Of a stretch of 64,000 nucleotides of DNA, positions 27,167 through 36,972 are shown one piece after another. The translations under genes and the position numbers were made by a program. This stretch comes from Geomonas limicola (GTDB lineage: Bacteria > Desulfobacterota > Desulfuromonadia > Geobacterales > Geobacteraceae). Under the pieces are notes generated by a model. The model had not been told where the DNA came from. It did not search any database and saw only the letters and a program-made list of their open reading frames with translations. Each line of letters begins with the position of its first letter. Within the stretch, counting starts at the first letter, position 1. The stretch covers positions 310,001 through 374,000 of the forward strand of contig NZ_BLXZ01000004.1 in assembly GCF_014193675.1 (NCBI RefSeq), in the 5' to 3' direction.

Positions 27167-28315
27167 TCAGAGAAACTGGGCGAAGATGCCGTTGGCTACG
27201 ATGATCGCCTGCGGTGCCAGCCGGATCCGGGTCCCCTCGCAGATCAGCTCCCCTGCGGCCACCAGGCGGTCGACAACGTCACGGCGCGAGGCGAGGGCGC
27301 TTGCGCCGTAGGTTCTCTCAAGCTGCTCCAGGTCCAGCCCGGCGAGGACGCGGAGACCGAGGAAGAAGGCTTCGGAAACGGCCTGCTCCCGATCCAGCAC
27401 TTCACGCTCCCGCTCGGGTAGGATCCCCGAAAGGATCGCTTCGCGGTACTCGCTTGCCCCCTCGGCGTTGTGCCAGCGGTCGCCCAGCCCGTTGTCGTTC
27501 CAGAACGAGTGCGCGCCGGCGCCGAACGCGAGATAGCTCTGCCGCGTCCAGTAGGCGCCGTTGTGGCGCGATTCGCGCCCGGGCCGGGCGAAGTTGGAGA
27601 TCTCGTAGTGCCGGTAGCCGGCCTGTTCCAAGAGCTCGGCGGTGGCCTCGAACATGGCGGCCGCGTCTTCCTCGCCGGGAAGCGTCAGGTTCCCCGACTC
27701 CACCAGCGCCTCGAAGGGGGTCTCTTCCTCGACGGAGAGGGCGTAGGCGGAGAGGTGCTCCGGGGCGAGCGCGATCCCGTCCGCGAGCGCCCTGCGCCAC
27801 TGCGCGGGCGACTGGCCCGGCAGGGAGTGCATGAGGTCGATGCTCAGGTTGTCGAAGCCGGCCTTGCGGCAGGCCTCGAAGGCGCTGATGGCCTCGTGCC
27901 GGCTGTGGACCCGCCCGAGCATTTCCAAGAAGCGGTCCTCGAAGGACTGGATCCCCAGCGAGATCCGGTTCACCCCGGCGCTGCGGTACCCGGCCAGCTT
28001 CTCGAAGGAAAGGGTTCCCGGATTGGCTTCCAGGGTGATCTCGGCATCAGCCGTGAGGCCGAAGCGTGCGGCTGCAGCATCGATGAGACGTGCGACCTCG
28101 GCCGGGGACATCAGCGAGGGGGTGCCGCCTCCCAGGTAGAGGGTCGGCGCGCTTACCGGCTGGGTAAGCCCAGCCTGGCGCAGCGCCATCTCCCGCACCA
28201 GGAGCTCGGGATACTCCTCACGCGCCAGGGTGCTCGAGGCCGCCGAGTTGAAATCGCAGTAGAGGCACTTTTTGAGGCAGAAGGGAAAATGTATGTAGAG
28301 GCCGGTCGTGATCAC
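27167..28315 (-). CDS. hemW: Radical SAM protein HemW (haem chaperone, HemN-like)
   Basis: The 382-residue protein has the radical SAM cluster motif C13-x3-C17-x2-C20 (PFCLKKCLYCDF) and the LYLGGGTPSLMSP segment. It lacks the N-terminal extension of true HemN, so it is HemW, which transfers haem to respiratory proteins. Lying just upstream of hrcA on the same strand is a common arrangement. The many c-type cytochromes here make haem handling relevant, though HemW does not itself mature them. Confidence 0.92.
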   Translation of the reverse strand: MITTGLYIHFPFCLKKCLYCDFNSAASSTLAREEYPELLVREMALRQAGLTQPVSAPTLYLGGGTPSLMSPAEVARLIDAAAARFGLTADAEITLEANPGTLSFEKLAGYRSAGVNRISLGIQSFEDRFLEMLGRVHSRHEAISAFEACRKAGFDNLSIDLMHSLPGQSPAQWRRALADGIALAPEHLSAYALSVEEETPFEALVESGNLTLPGEEDAAAMFEATAELLEQAGYRHYEISNFARPGRESRHNGAYWTRQSYLAFGAGAHSFWNDNGLGDRWHNAEGASEYREAILSGILPEREREVLDREQAVSEAFFLGLRVLAGLDLEQLERTYGASALASRRDVVDRLVAAGELICEGTRIRLAPQAIIVANGIFAQFL

Positions 28316-28526
28316 CTGATGCTCCGTCTATGTCTGGCTAGCATGCTGCACGGGCGCGCGGCCCGAGCTGGTTCGTGGGGAAGCGCCTTGGTCCTGGTTC
28401 CTCTCTTTAAGTAACAGATTCCCCCAAGCCTTGTCATCAAAATGCGGGAAACGTGGAACAGTCTTGAAATCCGCAACCGCTCGGATTAAACTTCCACATT
28501 GCCGATTCTCAGACCCAGGGGGGCAC

Positions 28527-29306
28527 ATGCAGAGTACTGTCAAAGCAGCTGCCGTACAGTTCACCATTGCACTTGGCGACGTCGACGCGAACCTTGCCCG
28601 GGTGAGGGAGTCCCTGGCCCAGCTGGCGCAGCGCGGCACGGAGCTCGTCGTGCTCCCGGAGATGTGGAGCTCGGGCTTCGCCTACAATGAACTGAACCAG
28701 CTGGCGCAACGCACGCCGGAAATCGTACAGGAACTGGAACGGCTCTCCCGGGAGTACGCCATGGTGATCGTCGGGAGCCTCCCCGAGCCGCACGGCGCCA
28801 AGGTCTACAACACCGCCTACCTGGTGGACCGCGGGTCCGTGGTCGGCAGCTATCGGAAGCTGCACCTGTTCTCCCTGATGGGCGAGGACCGCTCGCTGGA
28901 CGCCGGAGACCGCGCCGTGGTAGTCGACACCAGCCTGGGCCGCATCGGCATGATGATCTGCTACGACCTGCGCTTCCCGGAACTCGCCCGCCGGCTCACC
29001 CTGGAGGGGGCCGAGATCATCGCGGTCCCCGGCGAGTGGCCCAAACCGCGCGACGACCACTGGCACACCCTCTTGCGCGGCCGCGCCATCGAAAACCAGC
29101 TCTTCGTGGTGGCCGCCAACTGCTGCGGACCGGTCGGCAAGCTCGATTTCTTCGGCGGGAGCCTCATCCTGGGCCCCAAGGGGGAGATCCTGGCCCAGGG
29201 GGGGTACGAGAGCTGCGCAATCGAAGCCACCCTCGAGGCGCAGGCCATGGAGAGCTGGCGCGCCAGCATCCCCTGCCTTAAAGACCGCAGGCCTGATTGC
29301 TACTGA
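28527..29306 (+). CDS. Carbon-nitrogen hydrolase (nitrilase superfamily, omega-amidase-like)
   Basis: The ATG at 28527 follows AGGGGGG and gives 259 residues. The catalytic triad is present: E45 (VLPEMWSSGF), K111 (YRKLHLF) and C145 (MICYDLRFPE). The size and the SSGF and RRLTLEGAEII segments fit the YafV/Nit2 branch, which hydrolyses omega-amides such as alpha-ketoglutaramate; substrate is inferred only. It is a single gene before the tol operon. Confidence 0.9.
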   Translation: MQSTVKAAAVQFTIALGDVDANLARVRESLAQLAQRGTELVVLPEMWSSGFAYNELNQLAQRTPEIVQELERLSREYAMVIVGSLPEPHGAKVYNTAYLVDRGSVVGSYRKLHLFSLMGEDRSLDAGDRAVVVDTSLGRIGMMICYDLRFPELARRLTLEGAEIIAVPGEWPKPRDDHWHTLLRGRAIENQLFVVAANCCGPVGKLDFFGGSLILGPKGEILAQGGYESCAIEATLEAQAMESWRASIPCLKDRRPDCY

Positions 29307-29330
29307 TCTCCCGGCCGTCACGCTTTCCTG

Positions 29331-29359
29331 TTGACTTCGCCGGAACTAAAGCATATTTT
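29331..29359 (+). promoter_or_regulatory. Probable sigma-70 promoter of the tol operon
   Basis: TTGACT, a 17-base spacer and TATTTT lie 38 bases before the tolQ start. Confidence 0.6.
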
Positions 29360-29396
29360 TTCGGTTTGACCGCAAATTAACCGGAGGTACTGTCCC

Positions 29397-30068
29397 TTGG
29401 GTATGTTCGCTTCGACCGGCCTGGTCGTAAAAATCGTTCTGATCGTGCTGCTTTACTTCTCGGTGGTCTCCTGGGGGATCATCTTCTACAAGCTCCTGCA
29501 GGTCTACCGCGCCAACGGCGCCTCGCAGCGCTTCATGGAATTTTTCTACAAGGCCAAAAGTTTCGACGCCATCGGCTCGCAGCTGGACCGCTTCGAGAAC
29601 TCGCCGCTTGCGGTGCTGTTCCAGGACGGCTACAACGAGCTCAAGAAGCTGCGCGGCAAGGCTGACGAGAAGGCCGATCCCAACGTGATCAGCACCGACC
29701 TGGGGATCGACAACATCGCCCGCTCGTTGCGCCGGGCCACCACCTCGGAGATCACCCGGCTGGAAAAGTACCTGACCTTCCTGGCCACAACCGGTGCCAC
29801 CGCACCGTTCATCGGCCTGTTCGGCACGGTCTGGGGGATCATGAGCGCCTTCGAGAAGATCGGCCAGTCCGGCTCGGCCTCGCTCGCCGTGGTCGCCCCG
29901 GGGATCGCCGAGGCGCTCATCGCCACCGCGATAGGCCTGGTGGCCGCTATCCCCGCCGTCATGGGGTACAACCACTTCCAGCAGAAAATTCGGGTGCTCA
30001 TCTCGGACATGGACAGCTTCTCCACCGAGTTCCTGAACATCGTGCAGCGCAACTTCGCGGGGAGATAG
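29397..30068 (+). CDS. tolQ: Tol-Pal system protein TolQ
   Basis: The 223-residue protein has three membrane helices: near the N-terminus, and in the conserved block TGATAPFIGLFGTVWGIMSAF and EALIATAIGLVAAIPAVMGY. GGAGG is ten bases before the TTG at 29397; the ATG at 29403 is also possible but spaced 16 bases. TolQ forms the proton-driven motor with TolR. First gene of tolQRAB-pal-cpoB. Confidence 0.95.
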   Translation: MGMFASTGLVVKIVLIVLLYFSVVSWGIIFYKLLQVYRANGASQRFMEFFYKAKSFDAIGSQLDRFENSPLAVLFQDGYNELKKLRGKADEKADPNVISTDLGIDNIARSLRRATTSEITRLEKYLTFLATTGATAPFIGLFGTVWGIMSAFEKIGQSGSASLAVVAPGIAEALIATAIGLVAAIPAVMGYNHFQQKIRVLISDMDSFSTEFLNIVQRNFAGR

Positions 30069-30071
30069 ACC

Positions 30072-30488
30072 ATGGAGTTCGGCAACAGGGACAGCGGCCG
30101 CTCCACCATGTCGCAGATCAACGTCACCCCGCTGGTCGACGTCATGCTGGTGCTCCTGGTTATCTTCATGGTGACCGCGCCGATGATGCAGCAGGGGGTG
30201 CAGGTGAACCTCCCCAAGGCGGAGAGCAAGTCGCTCGCCCCCAAGGAGGACACCCTGGTGGTCTCCATCGAGAAGTCCGGCAAGACCTTCATCAACTCCG
30301 ACGCCATCGACACCGACCTCTTGAAGGACAAGCTCAACTCGCTTCTGGCCGGACGCGCCAAGCGGGAGGTGTTCCTCAAGGCGGACAGCTCGGTCCCCTA
30401 CGGCGAGGTGGTCCGGGTCATGGCCCAGATCAAGGCCGCGGGCGTTGAACGGCTCGGCATGGTTACGGAGTCCCCGCAGCGCAAATGA
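30072..30488 (+). CDS. tolR: Tol-Pal system protein TolR (ExbD family)
   Basis: This 138-residue protein has one membrane helix carrying the essential aspartate (INVTPLVDVMLVLLVIFMV) and a periplasmic domain ending in the family segment KAAGVERLGMVTE. It starts three bases after tolQ ends and overlaps tolA by four. Together with TolQ it converts the proton gradient into movement of TolA. Confidence 0.95.
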   Translation: MEFGNRDSGRSTMSQINVTPLVDVMLVLLVIFMVTAPMMQQGVQVNLPKAESKSLAPKEDTLVVSIEKSGKTFINSDAIDTDLLKDKLNSLLAGRAKREVFLKADSSVPYGEVVRVMAQIKAAGVERLGMVTESPQRK

Positions 30489-31240
30489 TACGCCAGACCA
30501 GGAGATATCCGGGGCCGGCGGGGATGTTCGCACTCTCCTTCCTGTGCCACCTGGTTGTCTGCGCACTCATCATCTGGTTCAACGAGGCCGCCGTTTTTAC
30601 CCCGTCCGAAGAGCCGGTCACCTACGTCGACCTGGCGACCCTCCCGGTCGCCTCGCCGCAGGCCGGCACCCCGGCCCCTGCGGAGTCGACCCCGGCTCCC
30701 CCGGCCGCTCCCACTGCCGTGCCCCACGCCGCCATGGTGCTCCCGTCCGCCAAGCCCAAGGTCACACCACCGCCACCGGAAAAAGGGAAGACGGCCCCGC
30801 AGAAGCCGGGCGCCGAGGAGGGAAAAGACTTCTCCGAGCGGATGAAGGACCTGCAGCGCAAGGCCGAGGAACGCCAGCTGGAGGCTGCGGTCGCGGGGCT
30901 CAAGAACCGCGGGGGGAACCGGACCGTCGGCATGCCGGGCGCCAAGGGGACCCAGGCGGGGAGCGACTACGGCTCGTACCTGCAGTCGCGGCTCAGGGAC
31001 GCCTTCCGCGACGTGATCGCCTTCCAAAGCGGCACGCCGCAGACCCTGGTCCGGATCAAGATCGCCCCGGACGGGCACATCTCAGATTACCGCGTCGAGA
31101 AACGCTCCGGTGACCCGGTCTTCGACGACGCGGTCTCGCGGGCGGTCACCCTGGCCGGGCGTACCCTCAAGCCGCCGCCCAACGGGCAGAGTTTCGAACG
31201 CGTGTTCCGCTTCAAGCCGGAAGGGGTCGCTCTACCATGA
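30485..31240 (+). CDS. tolA: TolA-like energy transducer with TonB C-terminal domain
   Basis: In 251 residues, a membrane helix near 12-33 is followed by a long Pro/Ala-rich linker (55-110), a short charged coiled coil (FSERMKDLQRKAEERQLEAAV) and a C-terminal TonB/TolA fold (TLVRIKIAPDGHISDYRVEKR). The coiled coil is much shorter than in E. coli TolA. Position between tolR and tolB supports the name. It links the TolQR motor to TolB and Pal at the outer membrane. Confidence 0.9.
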   Translation: MIRQTRRYPGPAGMFALSFLCHLVVCALIIWFNEAAVFTPSEEPVTYVDLATLPVASPQAGTPAPAESTPAPPAAPTAVPHAAMVLPSAKPKVTPPPPEKGKTAPQKPGAEEGKDFSERMKDLQRKAEERQLEAAVAGLKNRGGNRTVGMPGAKGTQAGSDYGSYLQSRLRDAFRDVIAFQSGTPQTLVRIKIAPDGHISDYRVEKRSGDPVFDDAVSRAVTLAGRTLKPPPNGQSFERVFRFKPEGVALP

Positions 31241-32472
31241 AAAGAATCATCCTGCTCTGCCTTTTGCTCCTGGTCACCCCGCAGCTCATGGGGGCGTCCG
31301 ATCAGTACCTCGACGTGACGGCCCCGGCCAACAAGAAGCAACAGATCTACCTGGCGCCGGCGACGACCCTTTCCGGACCGGCCCTTCCCGAGGTGGCGCG
31401 CGAACTGGCGGAGCTCTTCCTGTTCGACCTGAACCTGGCCGGCCCGTTCTCGGTGGCCCCAGCCGAAGCGGGGAGCGCCGGCTCGGACCTGGTCCTGAAG
31501 ACCGCGTACGGCAGTAGCGGCGGCAACCTCACCATCGAGTGCCGCCTCTTCGACCCGGTCCTGAACCGGGACGTCGCCGCCAAGCGCTACACCGGGTCGC
31601 TGAAGGACCTGCGCCGCATGGGGCACGCCTTTTCCGACGAGGTCCTGCGGGTGCGCACCGGGCAAAAAGGGCCCTTCACCGGCAAAATAGCCTACGTGAG
31701 CAAGGTCTCCGGCAACAAGGAGGTCTTCGTCATGGACTACGACGGGTTCAACACCCAGCGGGTCACCAACAACGGGGCGATCAACCTGAACCCGGACTTC
31801 GCTCCCTCGGGACGCGAGATCATCTACACCTCGTACAAGAAGGGGAATCCCGACCTGTACCGACGCGAGCTCTACACCGGCGTCGAGGCCCGCATCTCGG
31901 CGCGCAGCGGCCTGAACGCCATGGGGAGCTTCTCCCCGGACGGCAACCGGATCGCGGTGGTCCTGAGCAAGGACGGCAACTCGGAGATCTACCTGATCTC
32001 GCGGGAAGGGAAGGAGCTGGCGCGGCTTACCCGCACCCAGGCCATCGACGTCTCTCCCGCCTGGTCCCCGGACGGCAACCGGATCGCTTTCGTCTCGGAC
32101 CGGCTGGGCAAGCCGCAGGTTTTCGTCATGAACGCCGACGGCTCGGACGTCAAGCGCCTCACCACCAACGGCGCCTACAACGTCACGCCGCGCTGGTCAC
32201 CCAAGGGGGACCGCATCGCCTATGCCCGCAAGGACGGCAACGGCTTCCAGATCTACGCCATCAACCCGGACGGGACCCAGGACACCCAGCTCACCAACCT
32301 GGGGAGCAACGAGCATCCGCGCTGGTCTCCCGACGGGCGTTTCATCGTTTTTTCCTCAAGTCGTGACGGCGGCGAAGCGATATATGTCATGCGCGCCGAC
32401 GGCAGCGCTCAGAGCAAGGTTTCGCGCGGCAAAGCGCGTGACTCGCATCCTACCTGGTCCGCCGCTTGGTAA
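31237..32472 (+). CDS. tolB: Tol-Pal system protein TolB
   Basis: The 411-residue protein has a signal peptide (LLLLVTPQLMGA), an N-terminal alpha/beta domain, and a beta-propeller with repeated FSPDGNRIAVV, WSPDGNRIAFVS and WSPKGDRIAYA blades. It is periplasmic and contacts Pal and TolA. The start overlaps the tolA stop by four bases. Confidence 0.96.
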   Translation: MKRIILLCLLLLVTPQLMGASDQYLDVTAPANKKQQIYLAPATTLSGPALPEVARELAELFLFDLNLAGPFSVAPAEAGSAGSDLVLKTAYGSSGGNLTIECRLFDPVLNRDVAAKRYTGSLKDLRRMGHAFSDEVLRVRTGQKGPFTGKIAYVSKVSGNKEVFVMDYDGFNTQRVTNNGAINLNPDFAPSGREIIYTSYKKGNPDLYRRELYTGVEARISARSGLNAMGSFSPDGNRIAVVLSKDGNSEIYLISREGKELARLTRTQAIDVSPAWSPDGNRIAFVSDRLGKPQVFVMNADGSDVKRLTTNGAYNVTPRWSPKGDRIAYARKDGNGFQIYAINPDGTQDTQLTNLGSNEHPRWSPDGRFIVFSSSRDGGEAIYVMRADGSAQSKVSRGKARDSHPTWSAAW

Positions 32473-32592
32473 ATTTACTGTTACAGGCGTAACAGTCGTT
32501 GCGTTCAGTGAAAAAACCGGTATAATTTGTTCCGCTTCATTGAGGCATCTGGCAGCTGCAGATGCCCTATTTCATCCAAAAGGAGTGGGGGA

Positions 32593-33195
32593 ATGAGCAA
32601 AAAACTATACGGATGCCTGGTTGTCCTTTGTCTTGCAGCAGTTGTTTCGGGTGGTTGTGCCAAGAAGGACGTGGTGAAGCCCGAAGAACAGACCCCTGCA
32701 ACGCAGGTCGTCCCCCCTCCGGCTCCCCTGAGCGAGGGCGCCAAGAGCACCCCGGCGCAGACTGCGCAGCCGGTGGCCGAGACCCCGGCCAAGGAGCAGG
32801 CCGTCGCCCAGGAGACCCCCCAGCAGGGCGCCGCGGCACAGCCGGCCGCCACCGCCCTGGAGAGCGCGTTGCAGAAGATCTACTTCAACTTCGACTCCGC
32901 GGATCTCTCCAACGAGGCACGCAGCGCCCTCTCCAAGAACGCCGAACTCCTGGCCAAGCAGCCGGGGGTGAGCATCAGGGTCGAGGGTAACTGCGACGAG
33001 CGCGGCTCCGACGAGTACAACCTCGCCCTGGGCGAGAGAAGGGCCAAGGCCGCCCGCGATTACCTGGTGAACCTGGGCGTCAAGCCCGAGCGGATCTCGG
33101 TGATCAGCTACGGCGAGGAGAAGCCGGTGGACCAGGGGCACGACGAGGCCGCCTGGGCCAAGAACCGTCGCGACGAATTCGTCATCGTGAAGTAG
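32593..33195 (+). CDS. pal: Peptidoglycan-associated lipoprotein Pal
   Basis: The ATG at 32593 (AGGAG upstream) gives 200 residues with a signal peptide and lipobox (AAVVSGGC-AKK, C22). A Pro/Ala linker leads to an OmpA-type peptidoglycan-binding domain (IYFNFDSADLSNEARSALS; VRVEGNCDERGSDEYNLALG core). It anchors the outer membrane to the cell wall. A terminator follows 20 bases after the stop. Confidence 0.95.
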   Translation: MSKKLYGCLVVLCLAAVVSGGCAKKDVVKPEEQTPATQVVPPPAPLSEGAKSTPAQTAQPVAETPAKEQAVAQETPQQGAAAQPAATALESALQKIYFNFDSADLSNEARSALSKNAELLAKQPGVSIRVEGNCDERGSDEYNLALGERRAKAARDYLVNLGVKPERISVISYGEEKPVDQGHDEAAWAKNRRDEFVIVK

Positions 33196-33214
33196 GCAAC
33201 AACGACGCCGTACC

Positions 33215-33241
33215 AAAAGGAGCCTGCGGGCTCCTTTTTTT
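33215..33241 (+). terminator. Intrinsic terminator after pal
   Basis: Stem AAGGAGCC / GGCTCCTT with loop TGCG and a run of seven T. It separates pal from cpoB, so cpoB expression needs read-through or its own promoter. Confidence 0.85.
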
Positions 33242-33273
33242 CGTCAGCACGATAACCACGTGGAGGAGTAGTC

Positions 33274-34137
33274 ATGCAGTCAGGCAGGATGCTACTGGTT
33301 TCCTTGACCATGTTCGTTGCGGCGGGGTGCGCCTCCCAGGGCGACCTCGAGTCGATGCGCCGCGACTCCGACGAGATGAAAAACCGCATCTACAGCATCG
33401 AGAAGTCCCTGGGTGAGGTGCGCGGCGACGTGAAGGAAGGGGTCGAGAAGGCGCTCACCGCTGACCGCCAGCGGGTCGAGACGATGCAGCACGAGATCGA
33501 GGCCTACCAGAAGGAGATGGCGGCCATCCGCAAAAGCGGCGCCGACCTCCAGGCCACCCTGGACAGCGCCCGGGTCGACATGCAGCTTCTCACCGGCAAG
33601 GTCGACGACCTCAGGATCCAGGCCCAGCGCCCGGCCGACGACCTGGCCCTTTTGAAGGAGGACACCGGCAAGCGCCTGGCCCTCCTCGAGGAGCGGCTCA
33701 CCAAGCTGGAGCTCGGGGTGCAGCAGGGCTTTGCCGACCTGCAGAAGAAGGTGCCCGAAGCGGCACCGACCCCCGAGGCGCTGTACCAGCAGGGGCTGGA
33801 CACCATGAAGGCCGGGGACACCGTGAAGGCCCGCGAGTTCTTCACCAAGTTCCTGGACCAGAACCCGCGCCACAAGCTGGCCGCCAACGCGCACTACTGG
33901 ATCGGCGAGACCTACTACAGCGAGAAAAACTTCGAGCAGGCGATCCTCGAGTTCCAGGAAGTGATCAAGAACTTCCCCGAGAAGGAGAAGGTCCCGGCGG
34001 CCATGCTGAAGCAGGGGATGGCCTTCAAGGAGATCGGCGACCTGAAGAGCGCCACCTACATCTACAAGAAGCTCTCCGAGGAGTACCCGAAGTCCGAAGA
34101 GGCGAAGATCGCCAAGGAGAAGCTGCGCGCCAAGTAG
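33274..34137 (+). CDS. cpoB: Cell division coordinator CpoB / Tol-Pal system protein YbgF
   Basis: In 287 residues, a signal peptide with lipobox-like end (MFVAAGC-ASQ) is followed by a coiled coil (about 25-140) and C-terminal TPR repeats (EALYQQGLDTMKAGDTVKA, AHYWIGETYYSEKNFEQAI, MAFKEIGDLKSATYIYKK). The domain order and place after pal identify it. A lipobox is unusual for CpoB, which is soluble in E. coli, but seems genuine here. Confidence 0.92.
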   Translation: MQSGRMLLVSLTMFVAAGCASQGDLESMRRDSDEMKNRIYSIEKSLGEVRGDVKEGVEKALTADRQRVETMQHEIEAYQKEMAAIRKSGADLQATLDSARVDMQLLTGKVDDLRIQAQRPADDLALLKEDTGKRLALLEERLTKLELGVQQGFADLQKKVPEAAPTPEALYQQGLDTMKAGDTVKAREFFTKFLDQNPRHKLAANAHYWIGETYYSEKNFEQAILEFQEVIKNFPEKEKVPAAMLKQGMAFKEIGDLKSATYIYKKLSEEYPKSEEAKIAKEKLRAK

Positions 34138-34235
34138 GAGCCCGAATACTGCGGCTTTTGGCCGCCCTGTGACGGCACCTGCCAGAGCCTGCGGCGAGGC
34201 GGTGCGCACCCACCACCGAAAATAAGGAGTCCGCC

Positions 34236-34427
34236 ATGTACCTCGCCAGGGATAAAAACAACGACCTCTATCTGTTCGACAAGCTCCCCATCAAGGGGGC
34301 CGAGTGCTGGTGGGCCGAAACCGGCGTGGACGGCACCTACCTGCGCCTGGACAAGGCCCTCTACCCCGAGGTCACCTGGGAATCCGAACCGGTCCCGGTG
34401 CGGCTGACGCTCATCGGGGGGGAATGA
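34236..34427 (+). CDS. Small conserved-looking hypothetical protein
   Basis: A 63-residue protein with AAGGAG seven bases before its ATG. It is acidic and beta-rich (MYLARDKNNDLYLFDKLP ... YLRLDKALYPEVTWESEPV), with no signal or membrane segment. Function unknown. A short GC-rich hairpin follows. Confidence 0.65.
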   Translation: MYLARDKNNDLYLFDKLPIKGAECWWAETGVDGTYLRLDKALYPEVTWESEPVPVRLTLIGGE

Positions 34428-34770
34428 CCCCAGTGTAGCTGCGCATAGTTTCGCTCCGGCCCCTTGGCGTGCACCCCTGGGGCCGTTGTCGTTTCCGGGA
34501 GCGTGCTTGGGGGTGCCACCGACCTTTGCGGTCCCCCTGCGACCCACGCCAGCGTCCGCCCGGTAAGCAATTGAAAGGCACATGTAAGTACTGGAAGTTA
34601 TCCTGTCTCCGCTCCCCACCTGCCGCGCCCCGCTCGTTATTTCAGTTGTAATGAAAAAGCTGACCTTATATGATTCGGTCAACCGTGCACCTATCCCGAC
34701 CGCATTGCTGTGGTATTTGCCGCGCCTGGGCCGCGAGCCCCGGCACGGGTGTCCTCGAGGGGGGATTGCT
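34428..34770. other. Spacer with one weak terminator
   Basis: A 7-bp stem (CGGCCCC / GGGGCCG, 34457-34485) followed by TTGTCGTTT may end the small-gene transcript. No further gene is supported; the promoter of the sensor kinase is not obvious. Confidence 0.45.
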
Positions 34771-36969
34771 ATGAACGACAATGCCGAAGTGGTCGGCTGG
34801 AAGAACTACGCCGGGGTCTTCTCGCTTTTGCTCATGGCGGTGTTCGCCACCGAACTTGCCATCATGCAACTCTTCTCCCAGGTGTTCACCCGGCTGGGAA
34901 CCATCCCCGGCGGGCTGCTGGACGCCTTCTGCGTCACCCTTTTCTGCGCGGGGCCGCTCTGGTTCTACCTGTTCCGGCTGGTCCCGGACCAGGGGGAGGG
35001 GGTGAACCGCCGGACGGCCTGGCGGCTGCTCCTGAAGGCGCTTTTGAGCGTCTTTTTGATCGAGTTCCTGGTGATGCTCCTGCTGCCGGTCCTCTACCCG
35101 AGCACCGATTCCCTGGCAAGCGATCTCACCGACGCCGCCCTTACCGCGCTGCTCTACGCGGTCCCGCTCTGGCGTCTGCTCTTCAAGCCCGAACTGCGCC
35201 GCCGCGTCATCCCGATGATGGACACGCCGCTTAGGCTCTACGTCCTGTTGCTCGGTTCGGTCTTCTTCTCCGACCTGTTGCAGGAACTGCTCTTCCCCTA
35301 CCGGGTGGGAAGCCTCTTCTTCACCCCCAACTACGTGGTGGATGCCTTCATCTCCACCCTGTTCGGGGCGCCGCTCATCTGGCTTTTGGTGGCCCGTCCG
35401 CTGAAGCTCGCCGCACGCTCCGAGAAGGCGCGGGTCACCGCGGTGTACAACCAGGTCATCGACGCCATCGTGGTGGTGGACTCCCGGGGGATGGTCGGCT
35501 CCTTCAACCCGGCGGCGGAGCGCATCTTCGGCTACCCGGCCCAGGAGCTCCTGGGCGGATCGGTCACCCGGCTTCTGGAGGGGGGGGCGACGGCGCTCCA
35601 GGTGCTCATGAAACGGGGCCTCGAATCGGCCCAGCGTGGCGGCGGTCCGGTAACCGAGCTCACCTGCCTGCGCCGGGACGGCCTGCCGCTCATCATGAAC
35701 ATCTCCCTGAGCGAACTCCACCTGGGGGAGAAGCCTGAGTACCTGCTCATCATGCGGGACATCACCAGCCGCCGGCGCATGGAACTGGCGCTGAGGGAGA
35801 GCGAGACCCGCTTCCGGCAGATCTTCCAGCAGTCCGAAGACGCCATCGTCTTCTTCAAGCCAGGAAGCACGGAGGTGCTCGAGGCCAACGAGAAGGCGGT
35901 GCAGATCTTCGGGTACGGCAACGAGGAACTCAAGGAGGGCGGGTTCGCCGCGCTCTGCCGCCAGGCCGAGCCGCCGGGGCTCGCCGAGGCGATCGCAGGG
36001 GTGAACACCGAGCAAAGCGTGCGCCAGGAATTCAGCTGCCGGCGCAAAGGCGGGGACGAGATCATCGTCTCGCTGCGCGGCAAGGCGATGGCCCTGCAGG
36101 GGATCCCGGTTACCTACTGCACCTTCCGGGACATCACGGAAAGAATCCGCATGGAGGAGCGCACCCGGGAGATCCACGCCAAGCTGATCCAGACCAACAA
36201 GATGACCTCACTGGGGCTTCTGGTCTCCGGGGTGGCCCACGAGATCAACAACCCGAACAACTTCATCATGGCGAACTGCGAGCTGTTGTCCCGGATCACC
36301 GGGGACACCCTGAAGGCGCTCGACGAGTACCTGCCGGACCAGGGGCGCTCCCAGATCTTCCTGGGGGGGGTCCCGCTCGCCGAGGTCGGGGAGCAGACGC
36401 GGCGGCTCATCGGCGGCATCGGTACCGGGTCGCGCCGGGTGAACGACATCGTGCAGAACCTGAAAGGGTTCGCGCGCCAGGAACAGGGGCAGCCGCGCCG
36501 CGAGATCGAGGTGAACCGGGTGGTGCGCTCGGCGCTGTCGCTCATGAACCACGAGATCATCAAGTTCACCGACAACTTCACCCTGGAGCTCGCCGACGGG
36601 CTCCCCCGGGTCCTGGGGCACCCCCAGCAGCTCGGGCAGGTGGTGATCAACCTGATCATGAACGCCTGCCAGGCGCTCCCCGGCAAAAAGAGCGGCATCT
36701 GGGTCGCCACCGGCTTCGCGGTGGCGGACCAGGAGGTGCAGATCACGGTACGGGACCAGGGGCGCGGCATGTCGAGCGACGACAGCCAGCGCATCCTGGA
36801 GCCCTTCTTCACCACCAAGCTCGAGGAGGGGGGGACCGGGCTCGGGCTCACCATCAGCGACTCGATCGTGAAAGAACACGGCGGCACGCTCGAGTTCACC
36901 AGCATCCCGGGGGAAGGGACCACCTTCGTGGTACGACTCCCGGCCGCCGGTACCACAAAGGAGCGCTAA
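34771..36969 (+). CDS. Membrane PAS-domain sensor histidine kinase (NtrB-like)
   Basis: The ATG at 34771 follows GAGGGGGG and gives 732 residues. Six membrane helices fill residues 10-210 as three pairs. Two PAS domains follow (about 215-330 with IVVVDSRGMVGSFNPAAERI, and 335-460 with EANEKAVQIFGYGNEEL). The H-box is SLGLLVSGVAHEINNPNNF and the ATPase domain has NLIMNACQA, DQGRGM and GGTGLGL. The following gene encodes its response regulator three bases later. What the six-helix domain senses is unknown. Confidence 0.92.
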   Translation: MNDNAEVVGWKNYAGVFSLLLMAVFATELAIMQLFSQVFTRLGTIPGGLLDAFCVTLFCAGPLWFYLFRLVPDQGEGVNRRTAWRLLLKALLSVFLIEFLVMLLLPVLYPSTDSLASDLTDAALTALLYAVPLWRLLFKPELRRRVIPMMDTPLRLYVLLLGSVFFSDLLQELLFPYRVGSLFFTPNYVVDAFISTLFGAPLIWLLVARPLKLAARSEKARVTAVYNQVIDAIVVVDSRGMVGSFNPAAERIFGYPAQELLGGSVTRLLEGGATALQVLMKRGLESAQRGGGPVTELTCLRRDGLPLIMNISLSELHLGEKPEYLLIMRDITSRRRMELALRESETRFRQIFQQSEDAIVFFKPGSTEVLEANEKAVQIFGYGNEELKEGGFAALCRQAEPPGLAEAIAGVNTEQSVRQEFSCRRKGGDEIIVSLRGKAMALQGIPVTYCTFRDITERIRMEERTREIHAKLIQTNKMTSLGLLVSGVAHEINNPNNFIMANCELLSRITGDTLKALDEYLPDQGRSQIFLGGVPLAEVGEQTRRLIGGIGTGSRRVNDIVQNLKGFARQEQGQPRREIEVNRVVRSALSLMNHEIIKFTDNFTLELADGLPRVLGHPQQLGQVVINLIMNACQALPGKKSGIWVATGFAVADQEVQITVRDQGRGMSSDDSQRILEPFFTTKLEEGGTGLGLTISDSIVKEHGGTLEFTSIPGEGTTFVVRLPAAGTTKER

Positions 36970-36972
36970 GAG